The translations under genes and the position numbers were made by a program. Under the pieces are notes generated by a model. It saw only the letters and a list, made by a program, of their open reading frames with translations, searched no databases and was not told where the DNA came from. A stretch of 64,000 nucleotides of DNA from Janibacter melonis. Its GTDB lineage: Bacteria; Actinomycetota; Actinomycetes; Actinomycetales; Dermatophilaceae. The first letter of the stretch is position 1, and every line of letters starts with the position of its first letter. The stretch lies in the NCBI RefSeq assembly GCF_020567375.1, contig NZ_JAJBZM010000002.1, forward strand, positions 455,036 through 519,035, given 5' to 3'. Positions 26,483 through 35,577 of the stretch are shown in pieces.

Positions 26483-27595
26483 TCAGTCGACCTTGATGTT
26501 GCTCAGCGCGCTCTTGGCGTTCTCCTGCGCGGCCTCGGAGAGCGGGGCGTTGCCGGCAGCCTCGGTGGCGGCGTCCTGGCCCTCCTGCGAAGAGATGTAC
26601 TCGAGGTAGGCCTTCGTCGTCGTGGCCGCCTCGGCGTCGTCGTAGTCGGTGCACGCGATGGCGTAGGACACGAGGACGACCGGGTAGACGCCGTCCCCGG
26701 CGTTGGCCTGGTCGAGCTCGACGGCGAAGTTGGTCTTGCTGCCCTCGTCGGTGCGCTTCGCGGTCTCGAGGACCTTCGCCGCGGCCTCGGGGCTGTACTC
26801 GATGAACTCGTCGCCGGCCTTCACCTTGGCCGCACCGAGGTCACCGATCTGCGAGGCGTCCGCGTAGCCGATGGTGCCCTCACCGGCGCCGATGGCGTCG
26901 ACGACACCAGAGGTGCCCTTGGCCGCCTCGCCGCCCTTGACCGGCCAGGCGTCACCCGGCTCGTGCGGCCAGTTCTCCGGCGCAGCAGCGGCGAGGTAGT
27001 TCTGGAAGTTCTCGGTGGTGCCGGAGTCGTCAGAACGGTTGACCGTCGTGATCTTCGTCGAGGGCAGCTCTGCGTCGGGGTTGTCCGCCTTGATCTTCGC
27101 GTCGTCCCACTGCGTGATCTTGCGGTTGAAGATGTCGGCCATGACCTCCGGCGAGAGGTTGAGCTCGTCGACGCCCTCGAGGTTGTAGGCCACGGCGATC
27201 GGGGAGACGTAGACCGGGAACTGGATGGTCTCGCCGGTGCACCCCTTGTCCTTCGCCTGCGCCATCTCCTCCTCGTCCATCGCCGAGTCGGAGCCGGCGA
27301 AGTTCACCGCGCCGTTGATGAACTTCTCCCGGCCGGTGCCGGAGCCGTCCGGCGAGTACTCGACGGTGGCGTCGGGGTTGGTGTCGGTGAACTTGGCCAT
27401 CCACTCGCCCTGGGCCTTCTCCATCGAGCTGGCGCCCGCGCCCTTGATGGACCCGGCGGCAGAGGAGCCGGAGCTCTCGCTCGAGCCGCCGGCGCTGGAG
27501 GAGGTCTCGTTGGCGGCGCCGCAGGCGGCCACGCCGAGGACGAGGGACATCGCGGCGAGGGACATGCCACCGCGCTTCATCGTGGAGCTCTTCAC
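26483..27595 (-). CDS. pstS: Phosphate-binding lipoprotein PstS
   Basis: 370 residues from a GTG at 27595 with AGAGAGG upstream; an ATG five codons later is the alternative. Signal peptide with lipobox ending GVAAC, then a Ser/Gly-rich linker and the periplasmic-binding fold. Phosphate-contact motifs are visible: GAGASS at the N-side, DGSGTG(R) and the SDDSGTT loop. High-affinity phosphate capture at the outer face of the membrane. A PHO box lies about 110 nt upstream. Confidence 0.96.
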   Translation of the reverse strand: MKSSTMKRGGMSLAAMSLVLGVAACGAANETSSSAGGSSESSGSSAAGSIKGAGASSMEKAQGEWMAKFTDTNPDATVEYSPDGSGTGREKFINGAVNFAGSDSAMDEEEMAQAKDKGCTGETIQFPVYVSPIAVAYNLEGVDELNLSPEVMADIFNRKITQWDDAKIKADNPDAELPSTKITTVNRSDDSGTTENFQNYLAAAAPENWPHEPGDAWPVKGGEAAKGTSGVVDAIGAGEGTIGYADASQIGDLGAAKVKAGDEFIEYSPEAAAKVLETAKRTDEGSKTNFAVELDQANAGDGVYPVVLVSYAIACTDYDDAEAATTTKAYLEYISSQEGQDAATEAAGNAPLSEAAQENAKSALSNIKVD

Positions 27596-27705
27596 GAAAG
27601 GGCCTCTCTGAGGTTCTCGCCCGGTCCTGGGCGAAGGGAGTATGAGGACGGCACCCGTGCCGTACACCGAGGACGCTAGGGAGCGTCGGTGACCGGATGG
27701 TCGGT

Positions 27706-27727
27706 CGACGGTGAACGAGCAGTGAAC
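27706..27727 (-). promoter_or_regulatory. PHO box upstream of pstS
   Basis: On the minus strand two 11-nt units, GTTCACTGCTC and GTTCACCGTCG, in direct repeat. This matches the PhoP/RegX3 type GTTCAC-N5-GTTCAC box of actinobacteria. A TAGCGT (complement of 27673-27678) downstream is a candidate -10. Confidence 0.75.
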
Positions 27728-27796
27728 GGTGGTTGCACAGAGCATCCCCAGGCCGCCCTCAGGAGGCGGGACCACCCGCACCTGGGGTATCGCGGC

Positions 27797-28756
27797 TCAG
27801 GCGCGGTCCTCCGGGTGGTGCCGCTCGGCGGCGACGACCCGGGCGTCCGCCCCGGTCCCGACGACGTGGCAGACGAGGACCTCCCCCTTCGCCATCCCGT
27901 CCTCGGCGTGGTCCTGCAGGACCGCGCGGGCCAGCGTGCGCTGACGCCTCGGCCCGTCGACGCGGGCGAGGAGGGCGGTGACGAGGTCGGGCAGGACGGG
28001 TCCGTGCGAGACGAGGGCGGCGGGCGTGCCGCGCTCGAGCAGCCGCTCGAGGTGGTGGACCGCGCGGGTCGGGTCCTCGGCGTAGCCCTCCTCCGACAGG
28101 CCGGGCTTGAGCCGCAGCCGGGTGCCGGTGCTCTGCACGAAGGGGGAGACGGTGCCGGCGGCGCGCACGGACGGCGAGCTGACGACCCGCTCGACCCCGA
28201 AGGCCCGCAGCAGGGGCACGAGCTCGTCGGCCTGACGCAGCCCGCGCTCGTCGAGAGGGCGAAGGGAGTCCTCCCCGGTCCACCGGGAGCGGGGGTGGGC
28301 CTTCGCGTGCCGTACGAGCGCGAGCGGCCACGTCGTGAGGGTGCGGGCGGCGTCGGCCTCGACGAGGGCCTCGAGCTGGTCGAGGTCGCGTCGGTACGTC
28401 AGCCGGCGCCGGGCGTCCTCGACGCCGAGCCAGGCGACCTCGTCGATCTCGTGCTCCAGCAGGCCGCGCCCGCCGACGACCTCGGCGCACCAGTACCGGA
28501 CGTCCTTGACGACCGGCTCGCCGCAGCGGTCGCGCATGCGGTAGGTCGAGGAGGGCAGGGGCCGGCCGAGGCGGACCTCGAGACCGGTCTCCTCGTGGGT
28601 CTCGCGGGTCGCGGCGACGGGGAAGATCTCGCCCGGGTCGAGCTTGCCCTTCGCCCACGCCCAGTCGTCGTAGCGCGGGCGGTGGACGAGCGCCACCTGC
28701 AGGTGCCCGCGCCGACGACGCCACGGGAGCGTGCCCGCGGCGCAGACGACGGGCAT
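27797..28756 (-). CDS. mutT1: MutT1-type Nudix hydrolase fused to histidine phosphatase
   Basis: 319 residues. N-terminal Nudix domain with a complete box at residues 37-59 (GKLDPGE ... RETHEETG). C-terminal SixA/phosphoglycerate-mutase-like domain beginning near 143 with the RHA catalytic motif (LALVRHAKAH) and a second His (LVSHGPVLP). The mycobacterial MutT1 homologue hydrolyses 8-oxo-dGTP/GTP and dinucleotide polyphosphates. Starts inside the ppk1 stop (TGATG), the same ppk1-mutT1 pairing as in Mycobacterium. Confidence 0.9.
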   Translation of the reverse strand: MPVVCAAGTLPWRRRRGHLQVALVHRPRYDDWAWAKGKLDPGEIFPVAATRETHEETGLEVRLGRPLPSSTYRMRDRCGEPVVKDVRYWCAEVVGGRGLLEHEIDEVAWLGVEDARRRLTYRRDLDQLEALVEADAARTLTTWPLALVRHAKAHPRSRWTGEDSLRPLDERGLRQADELVPLLRAFGVERVVSSPSVRAAGTVSPFVQSTGTRLRLKPGLSEEGYAEDPTRAVHHLERLLERGTPAALVSHGPVLPDLVTALLARVDGPRRQRTLARAVLQDHAEDGMAKGEVLVCHVVGTGADARVVAAERHHPEDRA

Positions 28757-31005
28757 CAGCGGCGCGCCTTGCGGCGCCGCTTCGCGTACATCGCGATGAG
28801 CTGGGCCTGCACGTCGGGCAGCAGCTCCTCCTCGCCGCGGTGCTGGCGGGTCCACCGGCCGTCGCCGCGCAGGCTCCAGTGCGCGTAGTCCCCGGACATC
28901 CCCTTCGCCATGAGCTCGAAGAGCTCGTCGACGTGCCGCGGGTCGCGCATCCGCACGAGCGCCTCGACGCGGCGGTCGAGGTTGCGGTGCATCATGTCGG
29001 CGCTGCCGATCCACGCCTCGCGGTGCTCGTCGGTGCCGAAGACGAAGACCCGGCTGTGCTCGAGGAAGCGCCCGAGGACCGAGTGGACCCGGATGTTCTC
29101 CGACAGGCCCTCGACGCCGGGGCGCAGCGCGCAGATGCCCCGCACCCACACGTCGACGCGGGCGCCGGCCTGACTCGCCCGGTAGAGCGCGTCGATGAGC
29201 TCCTCGTCGACCATCGAGTTGACCTTGATGCCGACGTAGCCGTCCTCGCCGGCACGGGCGCGCTCGGCCTCGCGCTCGATGCGCTCGACGAGACCGGGTC
29301 GCAGCGAGCGGGGGGCGACGAGGAGGCGCTTGAACTTGCTGCGCGGCGCGAGCCCGGAGAGCTGGTTGAAGAGGCGGGTGAGGTCCTCGCCGACCTCGGG
29401 GTCGGCGGTGAGCAGACCGAGGTCCTCGTACAGGCGCGCGGTCTTGGGGTTGTAGTTGCCGGTGCCGATGTGGCAGTAGCGGCGCACGCCCTCGGCCTCC
29501 TGGCGCACGACGAGCGAGAGCTTGCAGTGGGTCTTCAGCCCGACGATGCCGTAGACGACGTGGACCCCGGCGTGCTCGAGCTTGCGGGCCCACTCGATGT
29601 TGGCCTGCTCGTCGAAGCGCGCCTTGATCTCGACGACCGCGAGGACCTGCTTGCCGGCCTCGGCGGCGTCGATGAGGGCGTCGACGATCGGGGAGTCGCC
29701 GCTCGTGCGGTAGAGGGTCTGCTTGATCGCGAGGACCTTCGGGTCCGCGGCGGCCTGCTCGACGAAGGCCTGGACCGAGGTCGAGAAGGAGTCGTAGGGG
29801 TGGTGGAGCAGGACGTCCTGACGCGAGATCTTCGCGAGGATGTCGCGCGGCTTGGCCGACTCGGTGGGGGCCAGCTCGGCGTTCGTCCGCGCGACGAAGG
29901 GGGCGAAGTGCAGGTCCGAGCGGTCGATGTCGGCGATCGTGTTGAGCCCGCGCAGGTCGAGCGGGGCGGGCAGGCGGTAGACCTCGTCCTCGTGCACGGC
30001 GAGCTCGCGGGTGAGCAGCTCCATGACGTGGTCGTCCATGCCCTCCTCGACCTCGAGGCGCACCGGCGGCCCGAAGCGGCGCCGGGTGAGCTCGCGCTCG
30101 AGCGCGGTGAGGAGGTTCTCGTTGTCGTCCTCCTCGACCTCGAGGTCCTCGTTGCGCGTCACCCGGAAGGTGTAGTGCTCGTGCACCTCCATGCCGGGGA
30201 AGAGCTGGTCGAGGTGGGCCGCGATGACCTCCTCGAGCGCGAGGAAGCGGGCCTCGAAGAGCTCCGCGGTCACGCTGGCCTGGGCCGGGCGGACGGCGAG
30301 GAAGCGCGGCAGCGACGGCGGGACCTTGATCCGGGCGAAGTGCTCCTTGCCCGTCTTGGGGTTGATGAGCACGACGGCGAGGTTGAGCGAGAGCCCCGAG
30401 ATGTAGGGGAAGGGGTGCGCCGGGTCGACGGCGAGCGGGGTGAGCACCGGGAAGATCTCGTGGGTGAAGATCTCGCTCACGCGGGCCTGCTCGGCGTCGT
30501 CGACCTCCGACCACGTGATGATCGAGATGCCCTCCTCGACGAGGGCGGGGCGCACCGACTCCTCGAAGATCCGGGCGTGGGCGGCGGTGAGGTCGTGCGA
30601 CACCTTCGAGATCTGCTCGAGGACCTCGCGCGGCTCGAGGCCCGAGGCGCTGCGCACGGCGATGCCCGTGGCGATGCGGCGCTTGAGCCCGGCGACCCGG
30701 ACCATGAAGAACTCGTCGAGGTTGCTCGTGAAGATCGCGAGGAAGCGGGCCCGCTCGAGCAGCGGCATGTCGGGGTCGGCGGCCATCTGCAGGACCCGCT
30801 CGTTGAACTGCAGCCACGAGATCTCGCGGTCGAGGAAGCGGTCCGCCGGCAGGCCGTCGGGGGCGGGCGGCGTCGCGCCGGTCGCGCGCACGAAGCGCCC
30901 GTTGGCGGCGCGGGGACGCAGGTCGGGGCTGTCGCCGGGGGAGGAGGTGACGGTCGAGATCTCGCTGCGACCCGTCTCGGACTCGGTCGAGGGCTCCGCG
31001 CTCAT
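28756..31005 (-). CDS. ppk1: Polyphosphate kinase 1
   Basis: 749 residues. Conserved PPK1 blocks: N-terminal [16 protein letters not shown], the middle [16 protein letters not shown] and the active-site [19 protein letters not shown] with the autophosphorylated His. Makes polyphosphate from ATP reversibly. ATG at 31005, 7 nt after the mshD stop, is preferred to an earlier in-frame ATG at 31038 that would overlap mshD. The first about 60 residues are a low-complexity Ser/Thr/Pro tail. Third gene of glnR-mshD-ppk1-mutT1. Confidence 0.96.
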   Translation of the reverse strand: MSAEPSTESETGRSEISTVTSSPGDSPDLRPRAANGRFVRATGATPPAPDGLPADRFLDREISWLQFNERVLQMAADPDMPLLERARFLAIFTSNLDEFFMVRVAGLKRRIATGIAVRSASGLEPREVLEQISKVSHDLTAAHARIFEESVRPALVEEGISIITWSEVDDAEQARVSEIFTHEIFPVLTPLAVDPAHPFPYISGLSLNLAVVLINPKTGKEHFARIKVPPSLPRFLAVRPAQASVTAELFEARFLALEEVIAAHLDQLFPGMEVHEHYTFRVTRNEDLEVEEDDNENLLTALERELTRRRFGPPVRLEVEEGMDDHVMELLTRELAVHEDEVYRLPAPLDLRGLNTIADIDRSDLHFAPFVARTNAELAPTESAKPRDILAKISRQDVLLHHPYDSFSTSVQAFVEQAAADPKVLAIKQTLYRTSGDSPIVDALIDAAEAGKQVLAVVEIKARFDEQANIEWARKLEHAGVHVVYGIVGLKTHCKLSLVVRQEAEGVRRYCHIGTGNYNPKTARLYEDLGLLTADPEVGEDLTRLFNQLSGLAPRSKFKRLLVAPRSLRPGLVERIEREAERARAGEDGYVGIKVNSMVDEELIDALYRASQAGARVDVWVRGICALRPGVEGLSENIRVHSVLGRFLEHSRVFVFGTDEHREAWIGSADMMHRNLDRRVEALVRMRDPRHVDELFELMAKGMSGDYAHWSLRGDGRWTRQHRGEEELLPDVQAQLIAMYAKRRRKARR

Positions 31006-31012
31006 GCGCCCA

Positions 31013-31900
31013 TCATGGCAGCGCGTCAGCGGTGGCACGCGCGTACATCGAGTGCACCGCGTGACGACCGAAGCCGGCGCGTGCGTAGGTCGCCAGCGCC
31101 GGGGCGTTGTCGCCCTCGACGTAGAGCTCGACGCCCTGCAGACCCAGGCCCGCGAGGTGCGCCAGGCCCACCGCGGTGACGTACCCGCCGAGGCCGTGGC
31201 CCTGGTGCTGCGGGCTCACCCCGACGACGTAGACCTCGCCGATGCTGCTCTCCGGGTCGGCGACCTTCGTCCAGTGGAAGGCGGCGAGGTCACCGCTCGC
31301 GTCCTCGACGAGGAAGAGACCGGCGGGGTCGAACCACGCCTGCTCGGTGCGCTGCGCCAGGCCCGCCCGGTCGAGGCGTCCCTGCTCGGGGTGGTGGGCG
31401 AAGGCCGCGGCGTTGATCGCGAGGAGGGCGTCCTCGTCCTGCCCGGGGCGGAAGGTGCGCAGGGCGAAGCCCTCGGGCGGGGGCGGCGCGTCGGGCACCC
31501 CGGCGAGCGGTCGGCGCAGCACGAGCAGCTCGCGCACGCGGGTCAGCCCGAGCCCGGCGGCGAGGGCCTGGGCGGCGGGCAGGTCGCCGTGCGCCCACAG
31601 CCGGGCCCGCGGCTCGCGGTCGAGGACCGCGCGGGCGAGCTCGGTGCCGAGACCGCGCCCGCGCTCGTCGGGGTGGACGACGAGCTCGGCGGCGCCGTCG
31701 GGGGCGATCCCGGCGTACCCGGCGAAGGGGGGAGCCCCCGGGCTCACGAGGTGGGTGCCCTCGTCGGTGCCCAGGCGCAGGAGGAAGTCTTCGCCGAGCG
31801 GGCCGACGCCGTCGGCCTCGGCCGCCGCGTCCGCGAGGGCGCGCACCCCCTGGGCCCCGGTCTCGTCGAGGGTCGTCGGGCGAGGGCTCTCGCGGGTCAT
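31013..31900 (-). CDS. mshD: Mycothiol synthase (acetyl-CoA:Cys-GlcN-Ins acetyltransferase)
   Basis: 295 residues with two tandem GNAT domains, the MshD layout. Acetyl-CoA loops: [15 protein letters not shown] in the first and [16 protein letters not shown] in the second, active domain. Catalyses the last step of mycothiol synthesis. ATG at 31900 overlaps the glnR stop (ATGA). The glnR-mshD order is the same as Rv0818-Rv0819. Confidence 0.94.
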   Translation of the reverse strand: MTRESPRPTTLDETGAQGVRALADAAAEADGVGPLGEDFLLRLGTDEGTHLVSPGAPPFAGYAGIAPDGAAELVVHPDERGRGLGTELARAVLDREPRARLWAHGDLPAAQALAAGLGLTRVRELLVLRRPLAGVPDAPPPPEGFALRTFRPGQDEDALLAINAAAFAHHPEQGRLDRAGLAQRTEQAWFDPAGLFLVEDASGDLAAFHWTKVADPESSIGEVYVVGVSPQHQGHGLGGYVTAVGLAHLAGLGLQGVELYVEGDNAPALATYARAGFGRHAVHSMYARATADALP

Positions 31901-32589
31901 GAGGTGGTCTCCATCTCCTCGGCGTCGGTGGCGTCCGGCACGAAGCGGTACCCGACGTTGCGCACGGTGCCGATGAGCACCTCGTGGTCGACGCCGAGCT
32001 TCGCCCGCAGCCGGCGCACGTGGACGTCGACGGTGCGGGTGCCGCCGAAGTAGTCGTAGCCCCAGACCTCCTGCAGCAGCTGGGCGCGGGTGAAGACCCG
32101 CCCCGGGTGCGTCACGAGGTACTTGAGCAGCTCGAACTCCTTGTAGGTGAGGTCGAGGGGCGTGCCGTCGAGGCGCGCGGTGTAGCTCGCCTCGTCGATG
32201 CTCACGCCGCCCGCGGCGATCTCGTCGTCGACGTCGGCGTTGGCCCGGCCCATCGCCAGGCGGATGCGCGCCTCGACCTCGGCCGGCCCGGCGGTGTCGA
32301 CGACGACGTCGTCGACCGACCACTCGGCGGTGACGGCGGTCAGGCCCCCCTCGGTGAGGATCGCGATGACCGGCGCGGAGGACCCGGTGGCGTCGATGAC
32401 GCGGCACAGGGTGCGCGCCTGGATGAGCTCGCGGCGGGCGTCGACCAGGCAGACGTCGATCTCCGGGGCGTCGACGAGGGCGGACGCCTCCGCCGGGAGG
32501 GTCCGCACGTGGTGCCCGAGCAGCGCCAGCGCCGGCAGCACCTCGGCGCTCGGCGCCAGGTCGTCGGTGAGGAGCATGAGCCTGGCCAT
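31897..32589 (-). CDS. glnR: GlnR-type orphan OmpR-family regulator
   Basis: 230 residues: atypical receiver (to about 120) with a lone D50 ([10 protein letters not shown]) and no full acidic pocket, then an OmpR winged HTH (about 130-220; [21 protein letters not shown]). Sequence style ([25 protein letters not shown]) is that of actinobacterial GlnR, the global nitrogen regulator that works without a cognate kinase. TAGACT (complement of 32598-32603) lies 8 nt before the ATG. Heads the glnR-mshD-ppk1-mutT1 run, linking nitrogen, thiol and polyphosphate genes. Confidence 0.85.
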   Translation of the reverse strand: MARLMLLTDDLAPSAEVLPALALLGHHVRTLPAEASALVDAPEIDVCLVDARRELIQARTLCRVIDATGSSAPVIAILTEGGLTAVTAEWSVDDVVVDTAGPAEVEARIRLAMGRANADVDDEIAAGGVSIDEASYTARLDGTPLDLTYKEFELLKYLVTHPGRVFTRAQLLQEVWGYDYFGGTRTVDVHVRRLRAKLGVDHEVLIGTVRNVGYRFVPDATDAEEMETTS

Positions 32590-32597
32590 CGGGCGTC

Positions 32598-32625
32598 AGT
32601 CTACGAAGGGGGCGTCGGATATGGT
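32598..32625. promoter_or_regulatory. Divergent -10 boxes, glnR and membrane protein
   Basis: TAGACT on the minus strand (32598-32603) faces glnR; TATGGT on the plus strand (32620-32625) ends 6 nt before the GTG at 32632. The two start codons are only 42 bp apart. Confidence 0.6.
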
Positions 32626-32631
32626 CGGCGC

Positions 32632-33459
32632 GTGTCGAACCCGGAGACCGCGCCGACCCGCGCCTCGCGCCGAGGTCAGCACGCGACCCGCTCCGAGCTG
32701 CCCGCCAGCGAGCCCTCCCGGCCCCGTCCGGTCGTCGCCGCGGCGAGCATCGTCCTCGGTCTGGCGCTCGCCCTCGCGGCCACGAACCAGTCCGATGCGT
32801 TGATGCTCGGGTCGTACATCGCTGCGGTTCTGTGCGTGGGGTGCGGACTGCCGCTCCTTGCGGCCGTCCCGGCCCCACGCTCCTCGGCTTCCGTCATCGT
32901 CGCCACGGGTATCGGTCTCGCCGTGTCCAGGGCGGCCACCGACACCGAGCCGCTGCTCGAGGTGGCGCCCGTCGCCGCCGGCATCGGCATCGTCCTCATG
33001 TGCCTCGTGCCGCTCGTGCACGCCCGCGCCCGCGCCCAGCTGACGCCGTGGCTCACGGCAACGGCCATGGGCATCGCCGTCGCCCTGTGCGGCATCGTGC
33101 TGACGATCGTCGAGAGCGACGAGCGGGCCCCGGTCGTCGTCGCCGGCGTGGCCGTCGCCGTCTCGGCGCTCGTCGACCTCGCGCTCGAGCGGCCCCGGCT
33201 GCACGTGTGGATGCTGCCCGTCGCGATGGTCGCCGGCGGTGCCGCCGGGCTCCTCGTCGAGCTCGTCGTCAGCGGCGAGGTGCTCCTGTGGGCCGTCCTC
33301 GTCGGTGTCCTCAGCGCTGGTGTCGCGCTCGCGGTGCGCCGCCTCGTCTCTCGTCAGCAGGCCCTCGAGCACCCCGTCGCCGCGCTCGCCGCCGGGGCGA
33401 CCTCCGTGCTCGTCGTCGGCCCGGTCGTCCTCACCCTCGCCCGCACCTTCCTGGGCTGA
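32632..33459 (+). CDS. Multi-pass membrane protein of unknown function
   Basis: 275 residues: a hydrophilic N-terminus of about 38 residues (Arg/Ser/Pro rich) followed by about eight hydrophobic segments. No signature motif recognised. GTG at 32632 is set by the TATGGT box 6 nt upstream, so the mRNA is probably leaderless. Divergent from glnR. Could be a transporter or a scaffold; nothing in the sequence decides. Confidence 0.7.
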   Translation: MSNPETAPTRASRRGQHATRSELPASEPSRPRPVVAAASIVLGLALALAATNQSDALMLGSYIAAVLCVGCGLPLLAAVPAPRSSASVIVATGIGLAVSRAATDTEPLLEVAPVAAGIGIVLMCLVPLVHARARAQLTPWLTATAMGIAVALCGIVLTIVESDERAPVVVAGVAVAVSALVDLALERPRLHVWMLPVAMVAGGAAGLLVELVVSGEVLLWAVLVGVLSAGVALAVRRLVSRQQALEHPVAALAAGATSVLVVGPVVLTLARTFLG

Positions 33460-33527
33460 CCCCCTTCGCCCGAGATCTCGACACGCGCGCTGGTTGCAAC
33501 CCGGGCGGCTGCCAACTTCTCGGGTCC

Positions 33528-33533
33528 TAGGCT
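33528..33533 (+). promoter_or_regulatory. -10 box of nitrobindin-like gene
   Basis: TAGGCT ends 6 nt before the GTG at 33540; predicted leaderless. Confidence 0.6.
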
Positions 33534-33539
33534 GGCGCC

Positions 33540-34034
33540 GTGTTCACCATCGACCCCACCCTGCACCCGGACATCGCCCCCCTGGCCTGGCTCGTCGGCC
33601 GGTGGGAGGGGGCCGGCGTCGTCGGCTACCCGACGATCGAGTCCGCGAACTTCGGGCAGGAGATCATCTGCACCCACGACGGGCGGCCCTTCCTGCGGTG
33701 GGAGTCGCAGACCTGGCTCCTCGACGACGCGGGCACCCGGGTGCGCCCGCTCGCGACCGAGCTCGGCTTCTGGCGGCCGGGCGGGCAGGGCGAGGCCGAG
33801 CTGCTGCTCAGCCACCCGACGGGCATCGTCGAGATGTACTACGGCAGCGTCGAGCCGGCCCGCGTCGAGGTGCGCACCGACGGCGTCATCCGCAGCCCGC
33901 ACGCGAAGGAGTACGCGGCGGCCTCACGGATGTACGGCTACGTCAACAGCAACCTCATGTGGGTCATGGACATGGCCGCGGTCGGCCAGCAGCTGCAGAG
34001 CCACGTCTCGGCCGAGCTCAAGCGCGTCGACTGA
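33540..34034 (+). CDS. Nitrobindin-like FABP-family protein (DUF1794)
   Basis: 164 residues forming a predicted ten-strand barrel. Family marks: LAWLVGRWEGAG at the N-terminus, FLRWESQTW in the middle, and the C-terminal heme-ligand region with a His in the last 15 residues (LQSHVSAELKR). Actinobacterial nitrobindins bind ferric heme and act on nitric oxide or peroxynitrite. GTG start fixed by TAGGCT 6 nt upstream. Monocistronic, convergent with the LCP gene. Confidence 0.87.
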   Translation: MFTIDPTLHPDIAPLAWLVGRWEGAGVVGYPTIESANFGQEIICTHDGRPFLRWESQTWLLDDAGTRVRPLATELGFWRPGGQGEAELLLSHPTGIVEMYYGSVEPARVEVRTDGVIRSPHAKEYAAASRMYGYVNSNLMWVMDMAAVGQQLQSHVSAELKRVD

Positions 34035-34064
34035 GGCGCTCGTCCCACCCCGGCGAAGGGGGGA

Positions 34065-35084
34065 TCAGCGCGCCTCGTAGGTGTCCATCTCGTCGGCCTT
34101 GAGGGCGTCGCCGAGCTCGGCCATGCCCTCCTCGTCGAGGACGTCGATGGAGGCCCCGCCCGGGCTCGTGCCGTAGCCGGAGAAGGGCGCGGTGATGAAG
34201 TGGATGTCGTCGCCGCGGATGCTGCGCAGGGCGAGCGCCTGGTCGCGGATCTCCTTGCTCGTCAGGGTGTCGTCGACGACGGAGTTCGACGTGCCGGCCT
34301 CGACAAAGCTGGAGAACTTCATCGGGTTGAGCAGGACGCCGGGGGAGAGGGCCTTGGTCATGATCGCCTTCATCCAGGCCTGCTGGCGCTGGCCGCGCGA
34401 GATGTCGCCCTCGCTCAGCTGGTAGCGCTCGCGCACGAAGCCCAGGGCCTGCTCGCCGTCCAGGTCGTTCCACCCCTTCGTGATGGCCACCCCGCCGTTG
34501 CCGCTGGAGCCGCTCGCCTCCTCGGCGTAGACGCGCACGCCGCCGACGGCGTCGGTCATCTGCTTGAAGCCCTCGAAGTCGGTCTTGGCGACGTGGTCGA
34601 TCTTCACCCCGACGAGGTCCTGGATGGTGCGCACGAGCAGGGGCGCCCCGCCGTAGGCGTAGGCCGCGTTGATCTTGTCCTCGCCCTTGCCGGGGATCGG
34701 CACGTACAGGTCGCGGGGGAAGTGCACGAGGTAGACGCCGCTGCTGTCGGCCGGCACGTGGACGAGCTGGATGACGTCGGCGCGCGACGCGGACTCGCCG
34801 GGGCGGGCGTCGGAGCCGATGACGAGGTAGTTCGTGCCGCGGCCGCTCACGAGCTTCGTGCCCTCGCTCGTCGTGCCCTCCTGGCCGTCCTCCTGCGTCG
34901 GCAGGAGCGGCTCGCGGGCGATGTCGTCCACCTTCGTGCTGAGGTAGCCGACGTAGCCGGCGACCCCGGCGAGGACGAGGACGACGACGCTGGCGATGAC
35001 CAGCAGGGCGCGTCGCAGCCGCCGCTTCTTCTTCGGCGGCGGGTCCCGCTGGTCGTCGGGCTCGTCGAGGAGGTCGTCGATCAC
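34065..35084 (-). CDS. LytR-CpsA-Psr (LCP) family protein
   Basis: 339 residues from a GTG at 35084. Cytoplasmic basic N-terminus (PPKKKRRLRR), one membrane segment (about 26-47) and an extracytoplasmic LCP domain with the Arg/Asp signature residues (GSDARPGESASRADVIQ; VHFPRDLYVPIPG; INAAYAYGG; FVRERYQLSEGDISRGQRQQ is visible in parts). LCP enzymes move glycopolymers such as wall polysaccharide from lipid carrier to peptidoglycan. TAGACT (complement of 35092-35097) ends 7 nt before the GTG, so the longer upstream frame is not used. Confidence 0.9.
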   Translation of the reverse strand: MIDDLLDEPDDQRDPPPKKKRRLRRALLVIASVVVLVLAGVAGYVGYLSTKVDDIAREPLLPTQEDGQEGTTSEGTKLVSGRGTNYLVIGSDARPGESASRADVIQLVHVPADSSGVYLVHFPRDLYVPIPGKGEDKINAAYAYGGAPLLVRTIQDLVGVKIDHVAKTDFEGFKQMTDAVGGVRVYAEEASGSSGNGGVAITKGWNDLDGEQALGFVRERYQLSEGDISRGQRQQAWMKAIMTKALSPGVLLNPMKFSSFVEAGTSNSVVDDTLTSKEIRDQALALRSIRGDDIHFITAPFSGYGTSPGGASIDVLDEEGMAELGDALKADEMDTYEAR

Positions 35085-35091
35085 CCGGCCG

Positions 35092-35132
35092 AGTCTAGGT
35101 GCGGCACCTGGGATCTCGTCGGCGTCTAGATT
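35092..35132. promoter_or_regulatory. Divergent -10 boxes, LCP and Fur-family genes
   Basis: TAGACT on minus (35092-35097) and TAGATT on plus (35127-35132), each 7 nt from its start codon. The 55-bp region between start codons must hold both promoters and any Fur/Zur site. Confidence 0.6.
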
Positions 35133-35139
35133 TGTCGGC

Positions 35140-35577
35140 ATGGCTGCCACCGACCCGCTCGGCGCGCTCGTCCGCTCTCGCGGGCTGCGGCTCACCGCTC
35201 CGCGACGCCGCGTGCTCGGGGTGCTCGCGCGGGGCGAGCACCTCACGCCCGAGGTCCTCACCCACCTCGTCGGACGCGACGGCGGCGCCGAGCTGCCGCC
35301 CTCGACGATCTACCGCACGCTGCAGAGCCTCGAGGACGTCGGCATCGTCACGCACACGCATCTCGACCACGGCCCGCCGACCTACCACCTCGCCCGCCCG
35401 CACGGCCACCTGCACCTCGTCTGCCGCAGCTGCAAGGCCGTCCTCGAGGTCGAGGTGCAGCGAGCCGACCCGCTCGTGGCAGCCTTGAGGCAGGAGACCG
35501 GCTTCCGCGCCGACCCGACGCACATGGCGATCCACGGGTACTGCGCGAGCTGCTCCGCGAGCGAAGGAGACAGATGA
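35140..35577 (+). CDS. Fur-family metalloregulator (FurB/Zur-like)
   Basis: 145 residues: winged HTH (LTAPRRRVLGVLARGEHLTPEVL; PSTIYRTLQSLEDVGIV) and dimerisation domain with metal-site residues HLDHGPPTYHL, HGHLHLVCRSCKAV and a second Cys pair CASC near the C-terminus, the structural zinc site. Closest to the Zur/FurB branch by these motifs, but the sensed metal cannot be told from sequence alone. Its stop overlaps ygfZ (ATGA). Confidence 0.87.
   Translation: MAATDPLGALVRSRGLRLTAPRRRVLGVLARGEHLTPEVLTHLVGRDGGAELPPSTIYRTLQSLEDVGIVTHTHLDHGPPTYHLARPHGHLHLVCRSCKAVLEVEVQRADPLVAALRQETGFRADPTHMAIHGYCASCSASEGDR

Noticed and set aside
28840-31179. 779-codon plus-strand frame opposite ppk1
   Set aside because: Antisense shadow; ppk1 has all catalytic motifs on minus.
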